From Microdochium bolleyi (lineage: Eukaryota; Ascomycota; Sordariomycetes; Xylariales; Microdochiaceae), in contig KQ964248.1 in assembly GCA_001566295.1 (NCBI GenBank), positions 1,488,001 through 1,552,000 of the forward strand: 64,000 nucleotides of DNA. The letters run 5' to 3'. The notes beneath the pieces are model-generated. The model did not search any database and was not told the origin of the DNA. It was given only the letters and a program-made list of their open reading frames with translations. The translations under genes were made by a program, and so were the position numbers. Each line of letters starts with the position of its first letter. Within the stretch, counting starts at the first letter, position 1. Positions 33,768-44,428 of this stretch are shown here, in pieces.

Positions 33768-35799
33768 ATGGCGGATGAGGCTATTGCCAGCCACTACCAG
33801 GTTCTCGAAGAACTCGGTCGTAAGTCGCCCCCAGACTCTTCACGCCGTTCGTGTGCTGACCATGATTATCCTGTCTTCCAGGTGGCAGTTTTGGTGTGGT
33901 GTACAAAGGCATCGAGAAGGCGACTGGCGACATCGTAGCCATTAAGCATGTGAGACAGACCAAAGAGCCCTAGCTTCCCCCGCAGCGACATTGCTAATGC
34001 GACATCACCACGGCAAACAGATTGATCTCGAGTCCACCGACGACGACATTCAAGATATCCAAGCCGAGATCTCAGTTCTTAGCACATGCGCCAGCTCCTT
34101 CGTGACGCAGTACAAGGCCTCGTTCTTACGAGGCAGCAAGCTATGGATCGTCATGGAGTACATGGGCGGCGGCTCGTGCCTGGACCTTCTGAAGCCGGAG
34201 CCGTGTGTGTTTGGTGAGGCGCATATCGCCATCATTTGCCGGGAGCTGCTCCGCGGCCTCGAATATCTCCACGCCGAAGGCAAGATCCACCGAGACATCA
34301 AGGCCGCCAACATCCTGCTCTCCGAGACCGGCAAAGTCAAGTTGGCCGACTTTGGCGTCGCCGCCCAACTCACAAACATCAAGTCACAACGTAATACGTT
34401 TGTCGGCACGCCTTTTTGGATGGCGCCCGAGGTTATCCAACAAGCTGGTTACGACTTCAAGGCCGATATCTGGTCTCTGGGAATCACCGCACTGGAGATG
34501 GCAAAGGGCGAGCCACCTCACGCCAACCTGCATCCCATGAAGGCTCTTTTCCACATCCCAAAGAACTCGCCGCCGCGGCTCGAGGGCGATTTCTCAAAGG
34601 ACTTCAAGGACTTCGTCTATCAGTGTCTGATGAAAGATCCGGAACGGAGACCTTCCGCTAAGGAGATGCTCAAGCATCGCTTCGTCAAGTCCGCTGGCAA
34701 GGTAGAGTCTCTGCAGGAGCTTGTTGAACGCCGCCGGACTTACGACGCGGGCATGACCCGGCGCAAAAACCGGGCGTTCTACCAGGAAACGCTGCGGTCA
34801 ATCTCGCCAAAGGACGAGCAGGACGAGTGGGTCTTTGACACTGTCAAGTCGATCGCACCCAAGCGACCGACAGTCAGGTCCCGCAAGCCCTCGTCCATTT
34901 TCTCGGTCGAAGATGCTATGCGCAGGCTCGACGTCAAAGATGGTCCTCTTCAGCCTACTTCTCCTGCCTCAGGCACTGTCCGCCGGACTACTGTGCGGAA
35001 GCAGGCTTCGCTTGCTCAGATGTCCGGAACTGGCTCGGTGCGTGGGCCGCCTGCACCAGCTCTCCGGCGGCCTTTGCAGCCCGATATGTCGTTTGGCAAC
35101 TCCGGCTCCTCACAGCGCCTGTTCCGGCGCGTGCCGTCAGACTCGTCCACCTCGGGTCATGTCTCTAGACCCAACTCCAGTGATGAGGCTAGCGACGAGA
35201 ACCGCCACCCCAATGCCGTTGAGGCAAACAGCAAAGAGGCACTGCTCGGACGGCGACTTTACTCCAAGGCACTTGAGCCGACGCTGGCCGAGTTGCATGC
35301 CCAAACGTCGTGTATGGCCAAACGGGAGGCGCTTGCCAAGCTTTCGGATGCATTCGCTGTCCTCGATGCTGTCGATCCAGAGGGTGCTCACCACCTTTTG
35401 AAAAATCTCAACCTCTCGATAGCAGAAGATTCGAAGCTGAACAATGCGTACCTGGCAGGTTCAACGCCAGGCAAAGGCTCGCCAGACTCGCAGACGCCGA
35501 TAGGCACAGTCATCATCAAGAGCACGCCAACAAGCCAAAGCCCTACCAAGCTGGTCTTGGCATCTAGTAACCCTCACTTGAAGTCTCACCGGCGACGTCA
35601 GGAAAGCCTCGCCGTCGATGGCAACGGCAGTCCTACCAAATCATCTTCTACTCGTGAGCGCAACTACGAGAAGGCGGCACTCGAAGCCAAGTTCCCAGGC
35701 CGGGAGCCGGAACCTGGCATGGAGCACTGCAAGCAGCTTTCGGACGTGCTATACAGCCGGTGGGTCGATGGCTTGCGCCTTCGCTGGCCGGCAGCTTGA
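33768..35799 (+). CDS. Germinal-centre-type Ser/Thr kinase (STE20 family, Sid1/SepL-like)
   Basis: Three exons: 33768-33819, 33882-33949, 34021-35799; 632 aa. The kinase domain spans about residues 9-260: glycine loop LGRGSFGVVYKG, VAIKH lysine, catalytic loop HRDIKAANILL, DFG, and the GCK/STE20 signature VGTPFWMAPEVI. A disordered Ser/Pro-rich part follows. A short conserved helix block sits at about 445-500 (LEPTLAELHAQTSCMAKREA, then LSDAFAVLDAVDPEGAHHLL) and resembles the C-terminal partner-binding segment of Sid1-type kinases. In fission yeast Sid1 works with Cdc14 in the septation initiation network; the Aspergillus counterpart is SepL. GCK assignment is firm. Sid1/SepL rather than the Nak1/POD-6 or MST-1 branch is my inference, supported by its neighbour CYK3. 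Confidence 0.85.
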
Positions 35800-37153
35800 T
35801 CTATCGGCCTCTCCAACGACAAAAATGTCCCTGTCGGACATACTTTTACCACAAGCGCGCCTCACCGCATCGCTTTTCAACAACATCTAGACTTTATCGG
35901 CGTTTCGGATACCGGTGTATGATTCGATTGTAGGATACTTCATCATCTTCCCACGAAGGATGATTTCATTTGCGCAGCAAGTGTTTACGGCTAATGAGGA
36001 GGAACGCACGGAGAGCGTGTAATGTGCACGAACAAGAACGATGCGCTTTTGCAGGCATTGCCGTCAACTTCCTCGGCATTCTTCGGCTTACTGCATCGGC
36101 ATTGTTGCGCGGCATAGATGCTGCGCTTTCGGGCCTCGAAGAGCACCAGGCAGTACATCTCGGCGTCATTTTGTTTTCTGGGTATTGTTTCCGCTTGATT
36201 TCCCTTCCCTGACGCTTTTTCTGTCAGAATGCCTTCCCATCAGCGTGTTTTCTCCTTTGCATGTTTGTCTACTGCTGGTGTAAATACCTGCTACGTTTGC
36301 CGTGTTCGTGCGAGGATCGGGACCTGGAAGGTCTAGTCCATAGGACATTTCGGAGCCCGTTTTGCCAGTGCGCATTACAAATTCTGTCTAGAACCCTGTA
36401 GATAGTTAGTAGACATTACTCCGACGACGAGAATGTTGGAAACAATAACATGAGTTTGGCAGTGTCGCCAGAACAAGAATTCATCTCCTTTTTTTCCTCT
36501 TCAATCGGGAACGAGCGTGACGTATCTACAGGAATAGATCCCATAAAGATCTGATTACTCCGTACACAAACAGCAAGCAGCCAGCCTTTTTTGGCCCGAG
36601 TTTAGTGTGCTACTGCAGCGGCCTCCAGGCACGGGCCAATCACGACCAGCCACAAACCCGAAAGAGGGAATCGCCCTGCAGGTGTGGATGTGCTGAAAGA
36701 GTGGATCCATCCAGTAAAGGGCTTTCCCCTTTACCCATTTTTTTTCTTTCTTCTCTCGCAGCGTGACGGGAGCAGAAACACAACTGCTCCAGTGATGGCA
36801 CCCGGGCGTGCATGTCCGCTTTCTCTCTCTCTCTCTTTTGGCACAGCACCGAGAGCGAGGAAGGCAGGTTTTATTTGCAGCATTGATGATCAATCCTGGC
36901 ATTGCTTTGAAATGTGTAAACAGAATGTAATATTGGGTATAATCAATAAGAAAAAGCCAGAACTGCTCGCAACGAGTGATCATGATAAAACACATCTCTT
37001 GCTTGGTACAGTATTTGCTCGGCCCTGGCAGGGTCATATATATATATATATACGTTCTCCAGCCGTCGTCAGCCATGCCCTCGCGCGCTGACTCCCCTCC
37101 ATATGTTTTCCTCTTATTTCTTTTTTATGTACTTTTTCTCAAACTCCGTTGCG
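35800..37153. other. Convergent intergenic region between kinase and hexose transporter
   Basis: 3' flanks of two convergent genes. It contains a (CT)n tract at 36822-36836 and an (AT)n tract at 37036-37052, plus A/T-rich stretches typical of termination regions. No gene seen. Confidence 0.6.
37036..37052. repeat. (AT)n dinucleotide repeat
   Basis: Uninterrupted alternating AT tract about 100 bases beyond the stop of the minus-strand transporter gene. Confidence 0.9.
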
Positions 37154-38746
37154 TTAGACGGACTCCTTCTCGCTCGCGTGCTCGACGTTCTTGACGGCCG
37201 ACTTCTCGGTCATGCCCATCTGGTTGGCGTAGGTGGTGGTGGGCACCCACTTGGCCGACTTGCGCGGGGTGGTCTCCTCGAACATGCGGTCGACCTGCTC
37301 CAGGGTGAGGCCCTTGGTCTCGGGGATGAGGAAGTAGGCGTAGACGAAGCAGCACGTGCAGAGGCCGCCCCAGATGTAGAAGACCTTGGCGCCGAGCGCG
37401 CCCTTGTCGTTGTCGACCATGTAGGGGGTGATGACGGCGATGATGGTGTTCCAGAGCCAGTTGGAGGCGGTCGAGAGGGCGACACCGCGGGCGCGGATGG
37501 GCAGAGGGTAGATTTCACCGATGACAACCCAGGCTCCGGGGCCCCAGGTGGAGGCGAAGAAGAAGATGTAGATGCAGATGAAGGCGATCATGGCCTTGGT
37601 GGCGGTCTCGTCGCCGGGGAGGACGGTGCCGATGATGGCGACGATGAACTGGCAGATGACCATGCCGAGGGCGCCCCAGAGGAGCAGGGGGCGACGGCCG
37701 ACCTTCTCCATGGTCCAGAAGGAGATGGGAGTGGAGAAGACGTTGACGACGGTGGTGATCATGGTGATGATGAAGGGGTTCTGGATCGTGCCAAGCTGCT
37801 GGAAGAAGGTGGTGCCGAAGTAGAAGACGAAGTTGACACCGGTCCACTGCTGCATCATCTGCATCGATGTGCCAAGGATGATGCGGCGGAGGTTGGAGCC
37901 GGACTTGAAAAGGGAGCCGCTGAAGCAGTGCAGCCAGCTGCTGAAGTAGCCGTTCTGCGGGGTGACGCTCATCTCAAACTCGTGGTTGGCAATGATCTCG
38001 GCGAGCTCGTCCTGGATGTAGTGTGACTGGACGTCCTGGCCACGAAGGCGGGCGAGGTTCTCGGCCGCCTTGTCGAGCTTGCCCTTGCGGACGAAGTAGC
38101 GAGGCGACTCGGGCAGCAGGAAGAGGCCGACGGCCAGGATGACGGCCCAGAGCATCTGCAGGGCAATGGGGATGCGGTAGGCACTGCTGTCACTGCGGCC
38201 CTGGGTGCCGTAGGCAACACAAGACGCAATCATAAGACCGATGGTGACGCAGAACTGGTAGCCGGAGACGATGGCGCCGCGGACTTTGCGGGGCGCGATC
38301 TCAGACATGTAGAGAATCAGGATGGCGGAGACGAAACCGACACCGAACCCAGCGACGAGACGGCCGGCGACGATGAGAGCGACACCGTGCTCCTGGGCGG
38401 TCTGGATGGCGACACCGATGAGGAAGACGAGGCAGCCGAGGATGACGGTTACGCGGCGACCGATCGCGTCGGCAATGTCACCGGCCATGATGGCACCGAA
38501 GAAGGTACCGGCCGAGAGGATGGAGGTGATGAGCGACTTGTTGGTGGAGGACAGGGCGGTGGCATCGGGACCCTCGACGCCCTTGTAGAACTGCTCCATG
38601 CCCATGACACCGCCAATGTAACCGGAGTCGTAGCCGAAGAAGATACCACCGAAGGCGGCAAAGGCACACATCATGTACGCCTTGACGGTCACGGGAGCCT
38701 CCACGCGGGAGGCATCGCCCGCGCCGGAGTGGGTGGAGCTGCCCAT
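37154..38746 (-). CDS. MFS hexose/glucose transporter
   Basis: Single exon, 530 aa, ATG at 38746. The frame continues upstream to 38899 without similarity, so the shorter start MGSSTHSGAG is preferred. It has the sugar-porter features: FGGIFFGYDSGYIGGVMGM in TM1, IADAIGRR in the first cytosolic loop, PESPRYFVRKGK after TM6, QQWTGVNFVFYFGTTFF in TM7, GRRPLLLWGALGM after TM8, and PETKGLTLEQVD at the end of TM12. Twelve hydrophobic segments can be counted. The sequence is close to fungal monosaccharide transporters of the high-affinity glucose (HGT/HXT) type, at the plasma membrane. The very strong codon bias (almost only C/G third bases) points to high expression. Possible CreA sites lie upstream. 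Substrate cannot be fixed from sequence alone. Confidence 0.92.
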   Translation of the reverse strand: MGSSTHSGAGDASRVEAPVTVKAYMMCAFAAFGGIFFGYDSGYIGGVMGMEQFYKGVEGPDATALSSTNKSLITSILSAGTFFGAIMAGDIADAIGRRVTVILGCLVFLIGVAIQTAQEHGVALIVAGRLVAGFGVGFVSAILILYMSEIAPRKVRGAIVSGYQFCVTIGLMIASCVAYGTQGRSDSSAYRIPIALQMLWAVILAVGLFLLPESPRYFVRKGKLDKAAENLARLRGQDVQSHYIQDELAEIIANHEFEMSVTPQNGYFSSWLHCFSGSLFKSGSNLRRIILGTSMQMMQQWTGVNFVFYFGTTFFQQLGTIQNPFIITMITTVVNVFSTPISFWTMEKVGRRPLLLWGALGMVICQFIVAIIGTVLPGDETATKAMIAFICIYIFFFASTWGPGAWVVIGEIYPLPIRARGVALSTASNWLWNTIIAVITPYMVDNDKGALGAKVFYIWGGLCTCCFVYAYFLIPETKGLTLEQVDRMFEETTPRKSAKWVPTTTYANQMGMTEKSAVKNVEHASEKESV

Positions 38747-41700
38747 TGTGTTCCTGTGTGGTGTTGCTGTGATGGAAGAGGGAACGACACGACAGAAGCG
38801 CGAAGGGATCTGCGAGGAGATCTGGGGGTGGTTGTGTTGATGGAAGAGCACGGCCAAGCAAGAGAGACAAGATGTTGATCTGCAGGGCAGGAGGAGCACT
38901 TCTTATACACGACGACCCCGGGTTGCAAGACCGTTGGAGGCAGCGCCCGCCGCCGCGACCCGCCGGAGCGTGCCTGCTTGTCCGCTGACGGTGCCGAAAT
39001 TTCAGCATCTGGGCTCTTCATTTTACCGATCCACGAGACGTCCGCGAGACGATGGGCGCAGAAACGTAAGGGGACCCGCTTCTGCTCTCCGCCCCCCGTT
39101 CCTGGAAATTCATCCCCTCGGGGATCGAAGGTTTAGCTCCATGCAAGCCGGAGAAGACAGCTCGGGGCACGCGAACAAGGGGCCAGGGCAAAGTGTGGGA
39201 TCTCCACATCGGCCGAGGCTCTGCCCCGTACTCTGCCCAGAGCGTTGGGAGTCGGGGGCGGATATGGGGCGGGCCTGAAAATACGTGGAGTCCCGGGCAG
39301 TCTTTTGCGGTCGCCATCCCGCCTGAACCTCGGGATGGTGTTGCTCGTGCCTCTGCATGGCATTACTCGGGCGGCCGCGGTGGGCATGTCGTGAAAAGTG
39401 GCGCATCCCGGGCGCGAGGTCGTTGACAACCATGAAATAAGTACCCGAGTACATGTCGCCCAGAGGGTCAAACACCCTCATCCTCGACGCTGCGGAGTGC
39501 TGCGATGCCTCTATCCTCCCAGGTATTGCACTCTGGCCGTTCACGTGCACCCGTACCCAACCTGCACATGCCTGCTGTGCTCGCAATCTTGCACAACTCC
39601 TTCCCTCCCAAGGTTCGTGGTTAATGCAGCTGCAAGCCTTGGCCCAGCTGCGCAGTTTTTTCCGCGGGGGCCCACGCTGCCGATGTCTGTGGCACACGGG
39701 CCCAGCTCGGCCAGCTCGAGAAGCGCCCTCGGCCGCATTGTGGGGCCGGCGGCGGGAGGTCGGCGCTTCTCAGGCTTCCAGGCTTGTGTGGGCGACGGCC
39801 TGATCCGAGCGGCCGGACGCCATTGCTAGCCTCTCTGCTAGTTCTGGAAACTTTTTTTCTCTTCACTGGCCAAGGCATTCTGGACCTGCCTCCCCTGATG
39901 CAAGCTCAGCAAGGTGCAGCTATCTGATGGTCGGGGTGTCAAGTGGCCTCGGTCTTTCCTACGCGGAAGTTGTGCTGTCTCAGAGATGTGGAGGGTTGGT
40001 TGGTCACCTTGAGCGGCCGTCCTTTGAGTAGTATCGCCGACGTCTATACCTAGGTCTGGTGGCCACAGACATCTGTGGCAGGAGTCCTGCCGGTCGGAAC
40101 AAGGGTGTTGCTTCCTCTCAATCTGTCTCCTCGCTGACAATGCTGAGCAATCCACGTTGCATAGCCCAATTTGCCGACGGACCCAGCATGATGGATCGTC
40201 ATCGTTTCAAGTCTCCACCGGCGCTCGGCACGACTCAATGAGGTATCGGCCTGCACCGACTTGGCAATTGACGGACGCCACTACTGGCAAGGCCATTCCT
40301 GTCCGCCACTTTCTTCTCCGTTACGTCCGTGCCCACGCTGCTGCACTCCAGGGCTGCACCCAGAGCGGAAACCCCAGCTTGAAGCACATGACAGGAGCGC
40401 GTAACAGGCGAGGCTCTCTGGAAGCATTGTGCACCATCGTTGTATTGATGAACAGGGACAAGCTGGGAGAACAGATGAACGAATGCATACTTCAAGTCGT
40501 ATTGCCTGGGCACGAGTCCGAGCCGGGCCGGAACAGTCGAGTCGCGGACAAGACCAGTTCCAGCTCTGCTGGAGCCATGACTGGAGCCCTGGTCCACAAT
40601 AGGGCCGCAGACACACCACGGAAACGCCGTGCGACTGCCCACTTCATGCGATCATCCTGATTGCAATGCGGCTGGCTGCTGCTCACGGGCATAAAGTCGG
40701 CTCATCTGGTCGGTCAGAGATGCTTACCACGCTTCTCGTCATATCGCTTGCCGGACGTTCCTCGGGCCTGCACCGGCTGCGCTCGGTTGGCTCGGCCCCA
40801 GTGTCCGAAAGGCTGGCTGCCGTGCAGGTTCTCGTGCTGCTTGTTGTTCGTCAATTGTACTGTAGCCGAGTCCGTCGCATTCGATTCCATGCACCCTCTC
40901 TTTCTGTACAGCAGAGTTCATGCGAAGGTCTGATCAATATGCAACACGGACGAGAACCGTGGCTGGTCGGAGATTTGCAGCAGCCTATGACGACATTCCG
41001 GTGCAGCCCTGGGCTGAGGGCCTGTCTGGTCTGCTGGTGTTCAGGGGTTTTCAAGCCAGGAGCGGGTGTGGCGCCCATCGAAGCTTGACGGGCGCCTCAG
41101 CGCGACGGGGGCAAGGTGAGCAGGGGTGAGTCGGTCCTGCTTCTTGGAACACATGATTGACCCCGCCGGCCAGCCTCGCCAGCTTTCATCAGCCATTCCG
41201 CCCTGCCTGGTCCACGTGCATAACTCCAGCACGCACAAGACAAGAGGAAATCCGTGCCGACCGTCATACAGTTGTACCGACAAGCGCCTGACTCCGCGAT
41301 TCTCGTCCCCAGACCTTAAGGCCGCGTGGCATCACATGCGATGCGGAGTGGCGGGCGTCCGCGTGACAGGTTCCATATTTCCCCCGGCATTTCCGTGCAA
41401 TCCGGTCGTGCTTGAAGGTGGATATGGCTCGTCGGATGTCGTCCAGAATATGGCATGGCTCGTGACCTAGCTGCTGGCCAGACTTCCGCATGGTCATTGT
41501 CTCGGGTTCGTAGAAGCTTGTTGGTTCTGGACTGCTGCATGTGGCCAGTGGAGGCGCTCTGGTGCGAACTTGGAGTGATGGCCGTCATTGAGAGCCAATG
41601 TAGTCAGTCGAATGCCCGGCGTCGTCCGTCATGAAAGCAGCATCGGTCGGTGGCGGATCATGGTGGCAACGGACGGCGTCGTGTGCTGCTAACATGTCGA

Positions 41701-42116
41701 AGGCTCCACGTTACCGGTAGACTGGTCGATCAAGCGAGCAGGTGATCTCGTGTCGTCTGTGGCTGTGGCTCCAGTATGACGGTCTCGATCTGGCGAGCCA
41801 GAGGTCGAGAACAGCCAAGGCCGGACGGGTCTGATGCAGGACGACCTTATCGAAGGCTGGATCCTTCTAGAACGGGAAGTTTGTGTATTCTGGCACCTGA
41901 CCAATCATGGGCCTGGTGGTGGGGCAGTCCTGCGATACCCCGCGACGCGCTTGGCCATGCGGGATCTGGCCTGAGGCGCGTTGCAGCTGCTCAGCAGCAC
42001 CTGTCCGTCCAACCCATGTGACGCAGCCAGCAAGGTCCCACAGAGCCGCTCGACAAGCACCTCACGAAACAGCCCGCGATGACGCTGACCCGCTGAGCTG
42101 ATGACCGCGCTCAAGC
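38747..42116. other. Long intergenic region between hexose transporter and CUT9
   Basis: 3.4 kb, both flanking genes transcribed outward. It holds the two promoters and no coding sequence I can support. ORFs up to 195 aa are present on both strands but look like chance frames in GC-rich DNA. Confidence 0.55.
38822..38921 (-). promoter_or_regulatory. Possible CreA carbon-repression sites upstream of the transporter
   Basis: Two matches to the CreA consensus SYGGRG: CTGGGG at 38822-38827 (plus strand) and CCGGGG read on the minus strand at 38916-38921, about 75 and 170 bases upstream of the ATG. The motif is short and expected often by chance in GC-rich DNA, so this is only a suggestion. Confidence 0.25.
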
Positions 42117-43882
42117 ATGGAGGCCTTTCTCCGCGAGTGGCGGCAAGACGCCCTCAACAAGGCCCAGCACGACTCGGCCATCTTCATCGGCGACAAGCTG
42201 CTTGCGCTTACCAGTACGCGCCCGCCCGCTTCCGGCAGTCTATGCTGCTTCTCTTTGCTGTGCTTTGCTGACCTGTCTTGTTCGCGTCTGCTGCAGATGA
42301 TGACAAAGATGCCTTCTGGCTGGCCCAAGTGCACTTCGCGACTGGGCACTACACTCGCGCGCAGGCGATCCTCTCCAAGCAGGACCTCGTCACGCGCAAT
42401 CCATCCTGTCGATACCTCGCCGGCCATTGCTTGATCAAGCAGAACCGACTCGACGAAGCTCTCGCTGTGCTAGGAGAGCGCAACCCGACTCATCTCATCG
42501 CCAACACGGCCACGAGCAAAAGGAAAATACAATACACTGGCGGCAGGGCCACCGCCACAAGCCATGGCAGGCCAGGAGGGAAGGGGCAAGAGCGACGGGA
42601 GCAGCTCTCCGAGGAGGATGTTGCCAACAGGCGCTTCGAGGCTGCCATGTGCTTCCTTAGGGGCATATGTTACGCCAAGCAGAATGCCTTTGATCGGGCC
42701 AAGGAGTGCTACAAGGACGCTGTCCGCATTGATGTCCAGTGCTTCGAGGCGTTCCAGCAGCTCATGAAGAACTCTCTCATGTCCCCAGACGAAGAGTGGC
42801 AGTTTCTTGAATCGCTCGATTTCGACGCGGTTGTGGCCCCAGGCGATACATCATCATCACAGGAGGCGGCCGAGTTCACCAAAATGCTCTACACCACGCG
42901 GCTGTCCAAATACCGCAACCCAACTGCCTTTACCTCTGCATGCGACACGCTTTCTACCCATTACAACCTCGCGTCAAATCCCGACCTACTTCTGGCTCGT
43001 GGCGACCTGCTCTATACACAGTGCAGATACAGAGACGCTCTAGACATTACCACTTCAGTGCTCGAGGAAGACAAGTACAACTTCGCTATATACCCGCTTC
43101 ACCTGGCTTGTCTATACGAGCTGAAGAAGAAGAATGTTCTCTTTCTCGTTGCCCACGACCTTGCAGATAACCATCCAGAAGAGCCATGCACATGGCTGGC
43201 CGTGGGCACCTATTACTTCGCCATTGAGAAGATTGCCGAGGCGCGACGTTACTTCAGCAAGGCCAGCATGATGGATCCTCACTTCGGGCCAGCTTGGATC
43301 GGTTTTGCGCATACATTTGCCGCAGAAGGCGAGCACGACCAGGCCATATCCGCGTACTCGACAGCAGCCAGGCTCTTCATGGGCACCCATCTACCACAAG
43401 TGTTTCTCGGCATGCAGAACCATGCTCTCAACAACATGACGCTTGCAGACGAGTTCCTGCGCACCGCGTACGGTCTGTGCAAAACTGACCCATTGCTGCT
43501 GAACGAGATGGGCATCGTCTACTACCACCAAGATCGGCCTCTTGACGCCGCGACTCTGTTTCTCAAAGCACTCGAGGTGTCGGAGGAGATCAACTCGGAG
43601 CCGCACGCGTGGCTCACGGCGCGGACAAACCTAGCACACGCGTACCGACGGGCGAAGAAGTTCGACGAGGCTCTGGACCAGTTCGACGAGGTGTTGCGGG
43701 AAGGCGGGAAGGACCCTGCGATATTCTCCGCAAAGGGGCTGATCCTGATGGAGCTCGGGCGACTAGAGGAGGCCGTCGAAGTACTCCATCAGGCACTGGC
43801 AATCAGCCCCCAGGATCCGATTGCCACCGAGTTGCTCAACAAGGCACTGGAAGAGACTATTGGAATGCTGGCTCTGGAGTGA
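42117..43882 (+). CDS. cut9: Anaphase-promoting complex subunit Cut9/Cdc16 (APC6)
   Basis: Two exons, 42117-42213 and 42297-43882; 560 aa. The intron splits the Asn codon of LTNDDKDAFWLAQVHF. The protein is a TPR superhelix of the APC/C, the E3 ubiquitin ligase that triggers anaphase. TPR-like helical pairs run from about residue 35 (DAFWLAQVHFATGHYTRAQA, SCRYLAGHCLIKQNRLDEAL) to the end (LAHAYRRAKKFDEALDQFDE, AIFSAKGLILMELGRLEEAV). The diagnostic central part includes RFEAAMCFLRGICYAKQNAF and LFLVAHDLADNHPEEPCTWL. A basic linker rich in Gly/Arg/Thr lies at about 105-130. The protein is somewhat shorter than fission yeast Cut9 because it lacks long disordered ends. The ATG begins the family's short N-terminal helix (FLREWRQDALNK). 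Confidence 0.93.
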
Positions 43883-44413
43883 TGGAAGGATCAAGATATA
43901 CGTATGACTCTAGCCGCGCAGGGCCATTATCATGACCAAAATATAACCTATCAACACCGTTTTGGAAACAATTATCTCGTGCTCGCCCCGGACAAGCCGC
44001 TCTATTATGCACTCGCGAACTACGCCCACAGTACTGGACCCTCTAGATTCCTACGCAACACATACCATGTGTCGTCGACACGCACAACCAAAGACAATTC
44101 AGTAATCCTCCGCGGTTCTGCACATAGTAGCGTGACACCCAGTCGGGTCTCGTTTGCTGTCCCGGATGCGCAGGACGTGTAGATATCAAGGCATGTTTTG
44201 CTCTTTTATGTCTGTTCTAATTTCCATTCTATTTTTAAAAAAAAATTTATCCTTCTCGTGGTGTTGGTGGCGAGTATATGGGACTGGGACAGTGGTGTCC
44301 GCGAGCTCACAGTCGAGAATCAGCTGGTGAGTCTTCTTCCAAGCCGAGTTCCGTCAAAACGAAAGGATCGGCACGGGAAAGGAAGAGTACGAGCATACCC
44401 GGCCCTTCTTGGA

Positions 44414-44428
44414 AAGAGAGAGAGAGAG
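44414..44428. repeat. (GA)n dinucleotide repeat
   Basis: Short uninterrupted GA tract in non-coding sequence. Confidence 0.85.
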
